A DNA stretch of 64,000 nt, taken from the NCBI RefSeq assembly GCF_024172165.1, contig NZ_JAMZEB010000002.1, positions 3,183,501 through 3,247,500 on the forward strand, read 5' to 3'. Shown here piece after piece: positions 50,202 through 59,125 of the stretch (positions are counted from its first letter, which is position 1; each line of letters begins with the position of its first letter). Source of the stretch: Nonomuraea thailandensis (GTDB lineage Bacteria; Actinomycetota; Actinomycetes; Streptosporangiales; Streptosporangiaceae). Position numbers and translations under genes: made by a program. The notes under the pieces were generated by a model. The model searched no databases and was not told the DNA's origin. It saw only the letters and a program-made list of their open reading frames with translations.

Positions 50202-51266
50202 ATGGGATCCACGCGCACGAACCTGACCATTCTGGCGAGCATCCTCCTCATGGCCGGGCAGGCGGCGGGCGCGGGCCCGGCCGTGGCGGACAGCTGTCCG
50301 GTGATCACCGACCAGTGGGAGGTCACCGACCTGGGCGTCACCGGGAGCGCGCTCGACATCAACGACCTGGGACAGATCGCCGGCTCCAGCGTGAGCGCGA
50401 CCGGCGAACAGCGGGCGACCGTCTGGGACGGCGCACAGGTGATCGATCTGGGCAGTCTCGGCGGCGGCCACGCCTACGCCGGCGCCCTCGACGAGGACGG
50501 CAACGTCGTCGGCAGCAGCTACACGGCGACGGAGAAGGGGCACGCCTTCCACTGGCGCGCTGGGACGATGACCGACCTCGGCCCCTTCGGCATCCCCACC
50601 CTGGTCCGCGACGTCAGCGCCGGCGTCATCGTGGGCGAATATCGGTACCTGCTGCCCAACGGCACGGCCCGCTACCAGGCGTTCCGCATCCAGAACGGCG
50701 TCAGGACCGACCTCGCCGCCGTCTCCGGCAGCAATGCGGCGGCCGTCAACCCGGCCGGGCAGATCGCCGGCACCCAGCGCCGTCTCGAACCGCCCGGCCC
50801 GGCGAGCCAGCGGACCCACCGGGCGTTTCTCTGGGACGACGGCGTCATCACCGAACTCGGCACACTCGGCGGTCAGTGGAGCCAGGCCGAGGGGATCAAC
50901 GGCGACGGCCACATCGTCGGCCAGTCGGCGCTCGGCGCGGACGGCGTTGTCGCGGGCGGATACCTCTGGAGCGCCGAAGAGGGGATGCGGCGCCTGCCCG
51001 ACGCCGGCGGCCTGGCCGCGCCCAAGGCCGTCAACGACGACGACGTGATCGTCGGCACGCACACCTGCACGAGTGCCGGCACCGCCGCCCACGCGGCGAT
51101 CTGGACCGGCCTCGACACGGCGCCCGTCCTGCTGCCCGACCCGGCGACAGGCACCGCCACGATGGCCAATGCCGTCAACGCGCAGGGCGAGATCACCGGG
51201 TGGGCCGAGGCTCCCGACGGCTCACGGCGCGCCCTCGTGTGGCGGCCCGCGCCCGGGAACTCCTGA
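50202..51266 (+). CDS. Secreted HAF-repeat (beta-propeller-like) protein
   Basis: A 354-residue exported protein. Residues 1-30 are a signal peptide (LTILASILLMAGQAAGAGPA, then VA|DS). The mature part consists of repeats of about 45-55 residues built on A-x-DIND-x-GQIAG and the HAF motif: DLGSLGGGHAYAGALDEDGN, DLGPFGIP, ELGTLGGQWSQAEGINGDGH. Repeats of this kind are predicted to fold as a propeller. The role is unknown, with extracellular binding likely. ATG 50202 is preferred to GTG 50196. A strong hairpin follows the gene. Confidence 0.75.
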   Translation: MGSTRTNLTILASILLMAGQAAGAGPAVADSCPVITDQWEVTDLGVTGSALDINDLGQIAGSSVSATGEQRATVWDGAQVIDLGSLGGGHAYAGALDEDGNVVGSSYTATEKGHAFHWRAGTMTDLGPFGIPTLVRDVSAGVIVGEYRYLLPNGTARYQAFRIQNGVRTDLAAVSGSNAAAVNPAGQIAGTQRRLEPPGPASQRTHRAFLWDDGVITELGTLGGQWSQAEGINGDGHIVGQSALGADGVVAGGYLWSAEEGMRRLPDAGGLAAPKAVNDDDVIVGTHTCTSAGTAAHAAIWTGLDTAPVLLPDPATGTATMANAVNAQGEITGWAEAPDGSRRALVWRPAPGNS

Positions 51267-51302
51267 CCATCAGCCGGCCTAACCTGCTCCGCCGCGTGCG
51301 GC

Positions 51303-51344
51303 GAGTCACGTTGGGTGCCACTGAAGGGTCACCCAATGTGACTC
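51303..51344 (+). terminator. Hairpin terminator after HAF-repeat gene
   Basis: GAGTCACGTTGGGTG (51303-51317) pairs with CACCCAATGTGACTC (51330-51344), with a single G-U, around a 12-base loop, 37 bases after the stop. Confidence 0.85.
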
Positions 51345-51559
51345 CGGGATCTGGTCGCCGCAGGGATCCGTCGTCCTCCGGCGGGCGCTGAGCTGCGGTA
51401 GCAAGGCGTGTTCGGCCGGATGGTGCCGATGACCATGGTCACATTTCAGCGGCTGTGTCACACGCAGGATCTTGGCGATGCAGGCATTCAGCCATGCTGC
51501 TGCGTTAATCTACAGCGTAAAGGCGCCGGCGCGGATTTCGCATTGCCCTCCGCAGACAT

Positions 51560-51757
51560 GAAGGCGCGTGCCTCGGCCAGGTCGTGCGTGACACCGGGCA
51601 GCACAGGTGACGCCCAGACGAATCGGCCGGCCGGGTCGGCCACGACGTACACGTTCACGCCGCGGCGTCGGTGCTCGCCGGAGTAGTACGGCCGTTCGTT
51701 GGCCAGCCGGTCGATCGGGACCGGGGTTCCGTCCAGGATGGTGGCCCGCGCGTAAGA
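51560..51757 (-). mobile_element. IS5-type transposase fragment
   Basis: The minus strand encodes YARATILDGTPVPIDRLANE, RPYYSGEHRRRGVNVYVVAD and PAGRFVWASPVLPGVTHDLA. This is the DDE core of IS5-type transposases of actinobacteria, including the first Asp (ILDGT) and the second (THDL). The N-terminal domain and the final Glu region are missing. The copy is inactive. Confidence 0.75.
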
Positions 51758-51919
51758 CGGCAGTGTGGACGTAGCGCCAGGCGGCGCCGGTGCAGGCTTG
51801 CCCCGGATGGGCCACGCACGTTCACTGGCGGCGGCGCTCGACACGCCGGGCGCGGATCAGCGAGGCCGGGCGCATCAGGGGTAACGGAACAGCGGAATCG
51901 CGGCAGGGTAAGCAGCAAC

Positions 51920-51975
51920 GAGGCTCCCGTCTGAGGCATCGGATCTTGGTCGACTGCTGTCCGATCGGGAGCCTC
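51920..51975. repeat. Two-part inverted repeat
   Basis: GAGGCTCCCG (51920-51929) pairs with CGGGAGCCTC (51966-51975). Inside, ATCGGA (51939-51944) pairs with TCCGAT (51960-51965). It lies upstream of the transposase fragment and at the left edge of the A/T-richer island, so it could be a terminator or a relic of an element end. Confidence 0.6.
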
Positions 51976-52252
51976 CTCTTACCCGCCGCCGCTTCCCGTG
52001 AAGCCGCACCGGCCGGCCACCAGGTTGGAAAGAGCTCATGATTTCATGACTCTACAAATTCATTCTGTTGTATCGGCGCACCGAGACTTTAACAATGGCG
52101 CCCGGAGGGCTTGGGCTGCGGTCAAAAAACTAGGGTATGCAAGGCTTGGGCGGTCGTGCGCCAGGCGGGAAGAGGGTCACCAGTGCGACATTTCCGGCCG
52201 TCGAACGCCGGACCTGAGCAATCAACTGGATCGAGAGCTGTGCGGTGCGGTA

Positions 52253-53914
52253 ATGGATCGGGACAAGATGGCAGAAAATGGAGAGGCCCATTCTCTGGCT
52301 CCCGCAACGGAAATCCCTCAACTGCTCGAGATGTACAACCGTGCTCTGGATGACGCGGCGGCCCTCCCGATCTTCTTCGTGAAGATACCCTGCAGGGCCT
52401 CTCGCTGGCGGCTCCTGAAGCGGCTTGCTGTGCTGCCACGACTCACGCTGGGCACGCACACGCTCCTCGTGCGACATATTGACCGGAATCTTGCCACCAT
52501 CATTCGTCACCAAAGTGTTAAAGGGGCTCTTGGGCATCTCACGGAGGCGCAGGCCAGGGATCGAGATTCGTGTACGGCCTTCCGTAATTCCCTGCCCCCC
52601 GCCAGGCTCGCCCTCGTCGTGATTGGAGTGGCTGTCTCGGCGACCATAATCGCTCTGCTTTTGAGTTCCATCCCGAAGCGGCTGTTTGCTCGAGCTTTTC
52701 CGGGCGAAGGATTCGATCGCGCGTTTCAGGCAGTTGCCGCAGAGCTGCTTGATTTGGCCACAGGAGGGGGAGGGGGTGATCTTATGAACGCGCTGGGCGG
52801 TGCAATGAAGCTGGGCGTGCAGGGTGTTCTGGCACTATTGTCGGTCATGCTTATCACGAGCTACTTGATTGCCCGCCCCCTCGTTTCCGCCTTCCGCATA
52901 AAACGCCAGATCCTCTGTCTCGCCGACCAGGATGTACTGGACGTCAAGGATACCGCGAGCAGCTGGTATGTGAACAAGTCCACTGGAGCTTACACGCAGG
53001 AGCGCAAGGTCTCTGCAGTACTCGGACTTCGGCGAACGCCAACTGAACGGCCACTTGACCTTGCAATTCTCTCCTTCCCAGCCCTATGTGCACTGCTGCT
53101 GACAGCAGCGTACGCATGGATAACGGGAAGACGGCTCGTCGAGGATTATCTCGCCCAGAAGCCGAGTTTTGATGACAGCTGGTTCCTTGCCTTCTTTCCT
53201 ATTCCCTGCCTGTTCATCTGGCTTGCCAGTCTGTGGCTGCTGCGCTTCAAATGGCTGCATAACACCTGGCGCGGTAGGCAAGGCACGACACCTGCACCGC
53301 CCCTGGTCTATGCCACGAGCAGTGGCGATTATGTCGAGTCACGCCCCATCGCCGAGGCGGTGGCATGGCCGCTTGCGAGCGGACCTGTGTTCTTCACCCT
53401 GCTGACGTATCCGCTGGTCGGCGCAGTTCATTTCCACCGACTTGTGTTGACGGGGGATCGTTTGCGCGCTGAAGCGGCGCGTCGGGAGGGACGATCCCAT
53501 CGCAAAGGGCATCCGGTGCTGGCAACCGCGGCCTTCGTATCGGTCCTCGCTACGCCAATAGTTGTCTCCGTTCATTTGTGGCGGCTGTGCGCGCTGCTTG
53601 GTCGGTGCCGCACTGCTAGGAGATACAGAGCGTTCGCGATCCCTGCCTGCCTTCTGTTGACCTCTGTCATGCCCCTCGCCTATGTGCCCTGGACGAATGT
53701 GTGGTGGATCGCCTTCTGGGGGATGCTTTTCGCGCTTCCGACGCTGATTTACCCGCTGTTGATCGCGGCTATCCAAAAATGCCAGAACCATCTCGTCCAG
53801 GCGTTCGCAACTCCAGTACCGTATGGACAGTGCGAGAAAGCGCGGCCCCACCGATGTCTTCCACTGAACGCAGAGAAAGGCTCCGAAAACGGCCCGTCGG
53901 ATTGCGCAGGTTGA
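52253..53914 (+). CDS. Unknown multi-pass membrane protein
   Basis: I do not recognise this family. From ATG 52253 it has 553 residues and about eight or nine hydrophobic helices: near 120-150 (LALVVIGVAVSATIIALLLS), 200-235 (LALLSVMLITSYLIARPLVS), 285-305, 325-350 (FFPIPCLFIWLASLWLLRF), 395-420, 440-465 and 480-520. Between the second and third groups lies a hydrophilic loop with DVLDVKDTASSWYVNKSTGA. ATG 52268 after GGGACAAG is an alternative start. Codon use is visibly less GC-biased than in the neighbours, which points to recent transfer. It is bordered by an IS remnant and a truncated TetR. Confidence 0.65.
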   Translation: MDRDKMAENGEAHSLAPATEIPQLLEMYNRALDDAAALPIFFVKIPCRASRWRLLKRLAVLPRLTLGTHTLLVRHIDRNLATIIRHQSVKGALGHLTEAQARDRDSCTAFRNSLPPARLALVVIGVAVSATIIALLLSSIPKRLFARAFPGEGFDRAFQAVAAELLDLATGGGGGDLMNALGGAMKLGVQGVLALLSVMLITSYLIARPLVSAFRIKRQILCLADQDVLDVKDTASSWYVNKSTGAYTQERKVSAVLGLRRTPTERPLDLAILSFPALCALLLTAAYAWITGRRLVEDYLAQKPSFDDSWFLAFFPIPCLFIWLASLWLLRFKWLHNTWRGRQGTTPAPPLVYATSSGDYVESRPIAEAVAWPLASGPVFFTLLTYPLVGAVHFHRLVLTGDRLRAEAARREGRSHRKGHPVLATAAFVSVLATPIVVSVHLWRLCALLGRCRTARRYRAFAIPACLLLTSVMPLAYVPWTNVWWIAFWGMLFALPTLIYPLLIAAIQKCQNHLVQAFATPVPYGQCEKARPHRCLPLNAEKGSENGPSDCAG

Positions 53915-53934
53915 ACTCGGAGAATCATAAAATT

Positions 53935-54280
53935 GTCCATGCGCAACAAGGAAGCCTTGCTCGACGGCCTGGTCGAACGCGTGCTCGCCCGCGCCTTCAC
54001 CCTCCGGATCGACGGCGACCGGCGACAGTTGCTACGAGCGTTCGCCACCGGCTACCGCCGCGAGCTGCTGCGTCACCCCGGCCTCCTGCCGCTGGCCACC
54101 ACCCGGCCCGTGACCACGCCCGAGGCCCTGCGCATGCTCGAAACCGGCGCCGCTCCCCGCCCCGGGCCCCCAGGCCGATCCGGCCGAGTTCCCAACCTGA
54201 CCCCATCCATCCGCGCCGGGCTCGGCACCCCCGCAAGACCGTGCCGATCGAGGACGACGAGATCGTGGACCAAGTCGTAA
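53935..54280 (+). pseudogene. TetR-family remnant without DNA-binding domain
   Basis: The frame starts in the middle of a TetR protein (RNKEALLDGLVERVLARAFT, the end of the helix-turn-helix domain) and continues through LLRAFATGYRRELLRHPGLL and TTRPVTTPEALRMLETGAA before turning to nonsense near 54150. The missing 5' end coincides with the edge of the A/T-richer island, so the insertion or a deletion removed it. Confidence 0.65.
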
Positions 54281-54400
54281 CCGCGCACGTGCTGGCAGGG
54301 CGCCCGGCGACGCCGGTCACCTTCGACACAGGACAGTCCGATGAAGGCTCGCGCTGCGGGGATCCCGGGCCTGAAGACCGAGCAGTCTCCGGAAGACCTC
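54238..54400 (+). pseudogene. PIN-domain nuclease C-terminal remnant
   Basis: VPIEDDEIVDQVVTAHVLAG then TPVTFDTGQ, followed in a shifted frame by MKARAAGIPGLKTEQ, matches the last third of PIN-domain proteins (VTFDTGQ-MRARAAGL). The catalytic acidic N-terminal portion is absent. It overlaps the tail of the TetR remnant. Confidence 0.5.
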
Positions 54401-54496
54401 CGCCGTTGCCGGGCAACGGAGGCAGTCGCCAACCCGGCCAGCCTCAATCGGTCCTGGCGCCACGATGGCAAGGATCGGCTCTCATGCTCGGACCGT

Positions 54497-55357
54497 TCAG
54501 TGCCAGCGCCCCCGGGCGTCGAAATGAACCTTGGAGAAGTCGCGCGCGGCCAGGTGGTCCTTGCGGACGCCCCACAGCAGGTACGCGTAATCGCCCCAGG
54601 TCATCTCCGCTGCGCCGGCCCCGGCCACTTGCAGCAGCGTGACCCACTGGCGCGCCTCTTCATGGAAGGCCGGATCACCAGGCAGGCCGGCGCCGGCGGC
54701 ACGCGCCGCCACAGCCTCGATCGAGTCCTGGAACGCGCTGCAGTCGGAGTATCCGCCCACCTGATGCGGCGGCCCGGACGCCCCAGCAGCCTTGAAGTCC
54801 TCGAGTTCCATTTCGAAGCTCTCACCGGCCTCTTCGTCCACCACGTGATCCCACACCGCCTCATGCGCTTCGTCGATGCTTCCGAAGGCGTCTGCCAGTG
54901 CGGGATGATCGCGACCCGGCCAGGTCGGTTCGGTGGCCGCCGCCAGCGCCTGCTCGGCATGCACGTTGGCACGGTCGTCGGGTACGGGCCGCTCGGCGAC
55001 CACGGTCCCCGACGGCACGTAGATCACCTGGGTCTCGTGTTCAGGCCGGGTGGAGAGGAAGAACAGCAGCGTGCCGGTGTCCGGCAGCACGATGTCCGTC
55101 TCGTAGCGCGTCAGTGCCCCGCAGTCGAGCTCGGCCACGAACGACAGCGGCCAGCCGTCTGCGCACGACGGCCACGCCATGGCGGACGGCAGCCTTGCGA
55201 CACCCCCGAGCCGCCCGACCACGACCTCTCCGTCCTCGGCGGCCGACAGCCTGATGGCGGGCCGTAGCATTCCGATGAGCCGCTCCGCCGTTTCGGCAGG
55301 CAACTCCTGCCGCGCGAACTCAGCGACATCACTCTTCCAGTCCGGCATGCCGCCCAT
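54497..55357 (-). CDS. DUF1963 family protein
   Basis: A 286-residue soluble protein. The conserved core includes VVVGRLGGVARLPSAMAWP, PLSFVAELDCGALTRY and LLFFLSTRPEHETQVIYVPS, then a long acidic stretch and a C-terminal PPHQVGGYSDCSAFQDSIEA and WVTLLQVAGAG with EMTWGDYAYLLWGVRKDHLA. This is the YwqG/DUF1963 pattern, and its role is unknown. ATG 55357 follows GTGGAG; MPDWKSD (55348) is an alternative. Confidence 0.8.
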   Translation of the reverse strand: MGGMPDWKSDVAEFARQELPAETAERLIGMLRPAIRLSAAEDGEVVVGRLGGVARLPSAMAWPSCADGWPLSFVAELDCGALTRYETDIVLPDTGTLLFFLSTRPEHETQVIYVPSGTVVAERPVPDDRANVHAEQALAAATEPTWPGRDHPALADAFGSIDEAHEAVWDHVVDEEAGESFEMELEDFKAAGASGPPHQVGGYSDCSAFQDSIEAVAARAAGAGLPGDPAFHEEARQWVTLLQVAGAGAAEMTWGDYAYLLWGVRKDHLAARDFSKVHFDARGRWH

Positions 55358-55505
55358 CTTGCTCCACGCGTACGACACAACGGTCGAAAAGCGGTGGACG
55401 CGGCTCTGATGGAGACAAGTCTCGGATCATGACAGAGGGGCATTTGTCGGTTCCGGCTGATATCCATGATCACCCAGCGTTTCTGATCATGAGTGGAGCC
55501 GAGTG

Positions 55506-57848
55506 ATGACGTCAGCGGGCAAATGGGACCACTTGGGCCCGGCCACCAGTGCTGCCTACCAGCGGTTCGACGAGCTCACCGAGCAGGGCCTCGACCCCGG
55601 CCCCGGCGTCGACTGGCGGGTATACGGCACCTACGCGCAGATGAAGCTCTGGCTGGGGCCGGAAGGCGGTCATGACTACGACGAGCGGGTGCTGCGCGTG
55701 GTCCGGTCGGTGGCCGAGCGTGACATCGACTTCACCTACCGGGAAGCGCATCACCTCATGGAGCGTGCGGGGTACTGGGTGCGGCAGGGGCACACCCGTT
55801 ATGAGGAGCTGTTCCGGATCCCGCTCGCGGCGGCCCGCAGGTTCGACCACCAGCTGCGCCGGGACCTGCTTCGCTGGCTGACGTCGGGACCGGCGCTGAA
55901 GGACGCGCGGGCGCTCCTGGCCGAGCAGGTGACCGAGCTGCTCACCGAACCCGCCGAGAACGGCCCGGCCGGGGTGGTCCGGACCGAGATGGGCGACACC
56001 GACCACTTCGCCCGCATCCTGGCCGAGGAGTACGGCCCGCGCCTGGTCGAGGTGCTGCCGCTGCTCCGCCACTGGAACAGCGCCCGCTCGACCAGACCCA
56101 GCGCCCGGTGGCTGAGGAACGCCGCGCGGATGCTCACGCCCGGCGCGGTCGCCCTGGTCCGTGAGCTGCTCACGCGGCTGGCGGCCTACCGGGGCGGAGA
56201 CTGGGTCGTCCGATACGACGACAAGGAGTGGCGGGACAAGGTCTTCCTCAAGGAGGACACCATCGTGGTGGTGCGCGGCATCCTGTGGACCTGCCAGGTC
56301 ATCGACGAGCGCTGGGTGACCTCGCTCGTCACCGACGTCGCGATGACCTGCGGCACCGGCAGCAACGGGATGGGCTCCACGTGCCGCTGCGAGCCCGTCA
56401 CCAACGCCGCCGTCGGCGTCCTGGCCCGCAGGGGTGGCCTCGACGTGATCGTCCCGCTGTCCAGGATCCAGGCGAAGGTGCGCGCGAGGTCCGTACAGAG
56501 GAATCTGAGCCTCGCCCTCGACGCGGTGGCCGCCGAGAAGGGGCTGACCCGCGAGCAACTGCTCGACCGGACGGTCCCCACCTTCGGCCTGGACGCCGGC
56601 GGCGTCCGTGAGGAGAGGATCGGCGACTACCGGGTCAGGTTGTGCGCCGACGTGCCCACCCTGCGCTACGTGAACGCCGCCGGCAAGACCGTCAAGTCGC
56701 TGCCGAAGGATCTGCGCGCGGAGCTGTCCGATCTGCGGGCCATCCTGAAGGAGCTCAAGCTGGCGCAGGCGGCCGAGCGGTCCCGCTTGGAACAGGCGAT
56801 CGTCCACGAACGGACGTGGCACTGGCGCGAGGTGACCGAGTACTTCCTCGACCATCCCGTCACCGGCCCCTACGCCCGCACCCTGGTCTGGCAGATCGCC
56901 GGCGGCCCGGCGGCCCTGCCGGTCAAGACCGCCGAGGGCTGGGAACTGGCCGGCCACCGCCCCGCCCCCGACGCCGTGGCAGGCCTGTGGCACCCGATCC
57001 ACGCGACCGCCGACGAGGTCGCGGCGTGGCGCGACCAGCTCATCGAGAGCGGTGTACGCCAGCCGTTCAAGCAGGTCTTCCGCGAGCTCTACCTGCTGAC
57101 CCCCGCCGAGGAGCGGACCGGCACCTTCTCCAACCGTTTCGCCGGTCACGTTCTGCGTTATGGCCAGGCCCGGACCCTGCTGGGCCAGCGCGGCTGGACC
57201 GGCCGGTCCATCGGCAACTGGGACCATGTGAACGGCGGCGACCAGGGCGAGGTGGTGCGCGACCTGGCGGGCTGGCAGGCCCGCTGGGCCCTGCACATCG
57301 TCTCCGCCTCCGGGGCCGAGACCTCCATGCTGTGCGCCACCGAGGGCATCACCTTCCACCGCGACGGGCAACCGGCGTCGATGGCCGATCTGCCGCCGCT
57401 GGTGCTGTCGGAGATCCTCCGCGAGGCCGACCTCGCCGTAGGCGTGGCCTCGGTCGCCCGCGACGACCAGGCGCTGATCGGCCACGAACGCTACTGGCGC
57501 TCCCACGGCTTCGGCGAGCTGACGGAGACGGCCAGGACCCGGCGCGAGGTGCTGGCGCGGCTGTTGCCGAAACTGAAGATCGCCTCCCGGGTGGCGCTGA
57601 CCGACAGATTCCTTCTCGTACGGGGCGATCTGAGGACGTACAAGATCCATCTGGGGTCGACGAACATCCTGATGGAGCCCAACGACGCGTACCTGTGCAT
57701 CGTCCCGGCGAGCGGGCACGCGGCCGGGTCGGTGTTCCTGCCGTTCGAGGACGACGGGGGGACGCTGTCGGTGATCCTTTCGAAGGCGTACCTCCTGGCC
57801 GACGACACGGCGATCACCGACCCGACGATCACCCGGCAACTCGGCTGA
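55506..57848 (+). CDS. DUF4132 domain protein
   Basis: A 780-residue cytoplasmic protein. The C-terminal 300 residues contain the DUF4132 core: RTLVWQIAGGPAALP, a long helix rich in charged residues (ERSRLEQAIVHERTWHWREV), and VLSEILREADLAVGVASVAR. It closes with the linked domain RGDLRTYKIHLGSTNILMEP. The N-terminal 450 residues are helical, and a Cys-rich loop (MTCGTGSNGMGSTCRCEP) lies near 285. Such proteins often carry WGR or HEAT-like repeats, and no function is known. The ATG at 55506 is used; GTG 55503 is also possible. Confidence 0.75.
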   Translation: MTSAGKWDHLGPATSAAYQRFDELTEQGLDPGPGVDWRVYGTYAQMKLWLGPEGGHDYDERVLRVVRSVAERDIDFTYREAHHLMERAGYWVRQGHTRYEELFRIPLAAARRFDHQLRRDLLRWLTSGPALKDARALLAEQVTELLTEPAENGPAGVVRTEMGDTDHFARILAEEYGPRLVEVLPLLRHWNSARSTRPSARWLRNAARMLTPGAVALVRELLTRLAAYRGGDWVVRYDDKEWRDKVFLKEDTIVVVRGILWTCQVIDERWVTSLVTDVAMTCGTGSNGMGSTCRCEPVTNAAVGVLARRGGLDVIVPLSRIQAKVRARSVQRNLSLALDAVAAEKGLTREQLLDRTVPTFGLDAGGVREERIGDYRVRLCADVPTLRYVNAAGKTVKSLPKDLRAELSDLRAILKELKLAQAAERSRLEQAIVHERTWHWREVTEYFLDHPVTGPYARTLVWQIAGGPAALPVKTAEGWELAGHRPAPDAVAGLWHPIHATADEVAAWRDQLIESGVRQPFKQVFRELYLLTPAEERTGTFSNRFAGHVLRYGQARTLLGQRGWTGRSIGNWDHVNGGDQGEVVRDLAGWQARWALHIVSASGAETSMLCATEGITFHRDGQPASMADLPPLVLSEILREADLAVGVASVARDDQALIGHERYWRSHGFGELTETARTRREVLARLLPKLKIASRVALTDRFLLVRGDLRTYKIHLGSTNILMEPNDAYLCIVPASGHAAGSVFLPFEDDGGTLSVILSKAYLLADDTAITDPTITRQLG

Positions 57849-57907
57849 ACCACCGCTCAGACACCGCCGGGAGTTCGCCTGCCACCGGCGAACGGGGGAT
57901 CGGCGCT

Positions 57908-57940
57908 CAGGCGTGGGCCATTCGGCCTGGGCCACGCCTG
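57908..57940. terminator. Bidirectional hairpin between convergent genes
   Basis: CAGGCGTGG (57908-57916) pairs with CCACGCCTG (57932-57940), with GGCC arms in the loop. It lies between the DUF4132 gene and the oppositely oriented sulfotransferase gene and can serve both. Confidence 0.65.
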
Positions 57941-58087
57941 ATCCTGCCTTCGCCGGCGCGCCCGCGCGTCAGCCCCCTTGCTGGGGAGGAGAAGGCGGCG
58001 CCGGACGATGCCGCGACGCCGGTGTTCCAGCACCTCCTCGGCCGGCAGCGCGGTTCGCGGACCATGGAAGCGTTCGGCCCGGCGGGC

Positions 58088-58795
58088 TCAGCTCACACCG
58101 TGGAACGGCAGCCCGATGTTCTCCCCCCGCAGCAGCCTGTCGATCGACTGCTCCATCACCTTGCTGTCGTTCAGGTGCGGGAACGGCTCCCCGGCGGGCA
58201 CGTCCACTCCGAGGAACCGGCACAGCGGCTCCCACCCTTCCCGCACGTCGAACACCAGCAGCCGCTCGGGCGGCAGGCTCGCCTGCACCGTGGCCACGTG
58301 CCGCTCGAACGCCAGGAGGCTGTCCTTCTCGTCGAGAGGCTCGCCGAAGGCCCGGTCGCTGCCCAGCCCCTCCCGGATCATGCGTTCGAGCAGCGGGCGG
58401 GTGGTGTTCATGTTCTCGACCAGAGAGGCCATCTCCGGTGCGAGCTTGTCGGCCTGTAACCGCGCCGGCCCGTTGGCGATGAGCGCCTGCATGCTCGCGA
58501 TCCAGGTGTGCGGGTCGCGTACCGTGAGGACCACCTTGGCCTGCGGGCAGGCGTCGGCCAGCTCGCGCCAGAAGAACGAGGCCGGCCAGTCCACGGCCGA
58601 ACGGAACCCCTCGAGCACGTGGTCCCAGTCGGGCACCACGTCAGGGGCGGCCAGCGGCGCCCACCGCCGGGCGCGGTCGGGATCGGACCCGACGTCGAAC
58701 ATGTGGTGGCAGGGCCCGAACCCCAGCCGCTCCAGCGCCGCCTTCATCGAACTCGTACCGGTGCGCGGGAAACCCGCGCCGATCACGGTCAGCAT
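58088..58795 (-). CDS. Sulfotransferase-family protein
   Basis: A 235-residue protein with the PAPS 5'-phosphosulfate loop (VIGAGFPRTGTSSMKAALER) at the N-terminus, the 3'-phosphate region KVVLTVRDPHTWIASM and the conserved RLLVFDVREGWEPLCRFLGV near the C-terminus. It belongs to the branched family often annotated as sulfotransferase d2. The acceptor is unknown. It appears to be a single gene transcribed toward the DUF4132 gene. Confidence 0.85.
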   Translation of the reverse strand: MLTVIGAGFPRTGTSSMKAALERLGFGPCHHMFDVGSDPDRARRWAPLAAPDVVPDWDHVLEGFRSAVDWPASFFWRELADACPQAKVVLTVRDPHTWIASMQALIANGPARLQADKLAPEMASLVENMNTTRPLLERMIREGLGSDRAFGEPLDEKDSLLAFERHVATVQASLPPERLLVFDVREGWEPLCRFLGVDVPAGEPFPHLNDSKVMEQSIDRLLRGENIGLPFHGVS

Positions 58796-59125
58796 GGTGC
58801 TCCTCCATGGTGTCGGCTGCCCCGATCATGGTGGCGTGACCATGGCCCTGGCAATCCTCGGAACCCGGGTGCAGGGCGGTCATCGTGGCAGTGTTGTCGC
58901 CGCGCGCGTCCCATGCCGACGGCCTGCGTTGGGCGATGGCGTCGAACCGCCTGAACGTGGCGCATCGCCGTGCCGGTACCAACGCCGAAGACGCGGACGA
59001 GGCATGCCGTCGGCGGTCTCGGCGCTGGGTGATCGCCTCGGGCGGTGTCGGTGCCGTCGAACCGCAGCGCCGGCAGGTCCTGGTGCAGTGCGTGGATGGT
59101 GACGAGAGCGACGATGAGCCGCCGG
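58796..59125. other. Gap without a recognisable gene
   Basis: A frame on the minus strand includes LIVALVTIHALHQDLPALRF, but nothing recognisable surrounds it. This is probably decayed coding DNA between the sulfotransferase and serine hydrolase genes. Confidence 0.35.

Noticed and set aside
55512..57935. 807-codon minus-strand frame opposite DUF4132
   Set aside because: Shadow frame; the plus strand has the conserved DUF4132 core.
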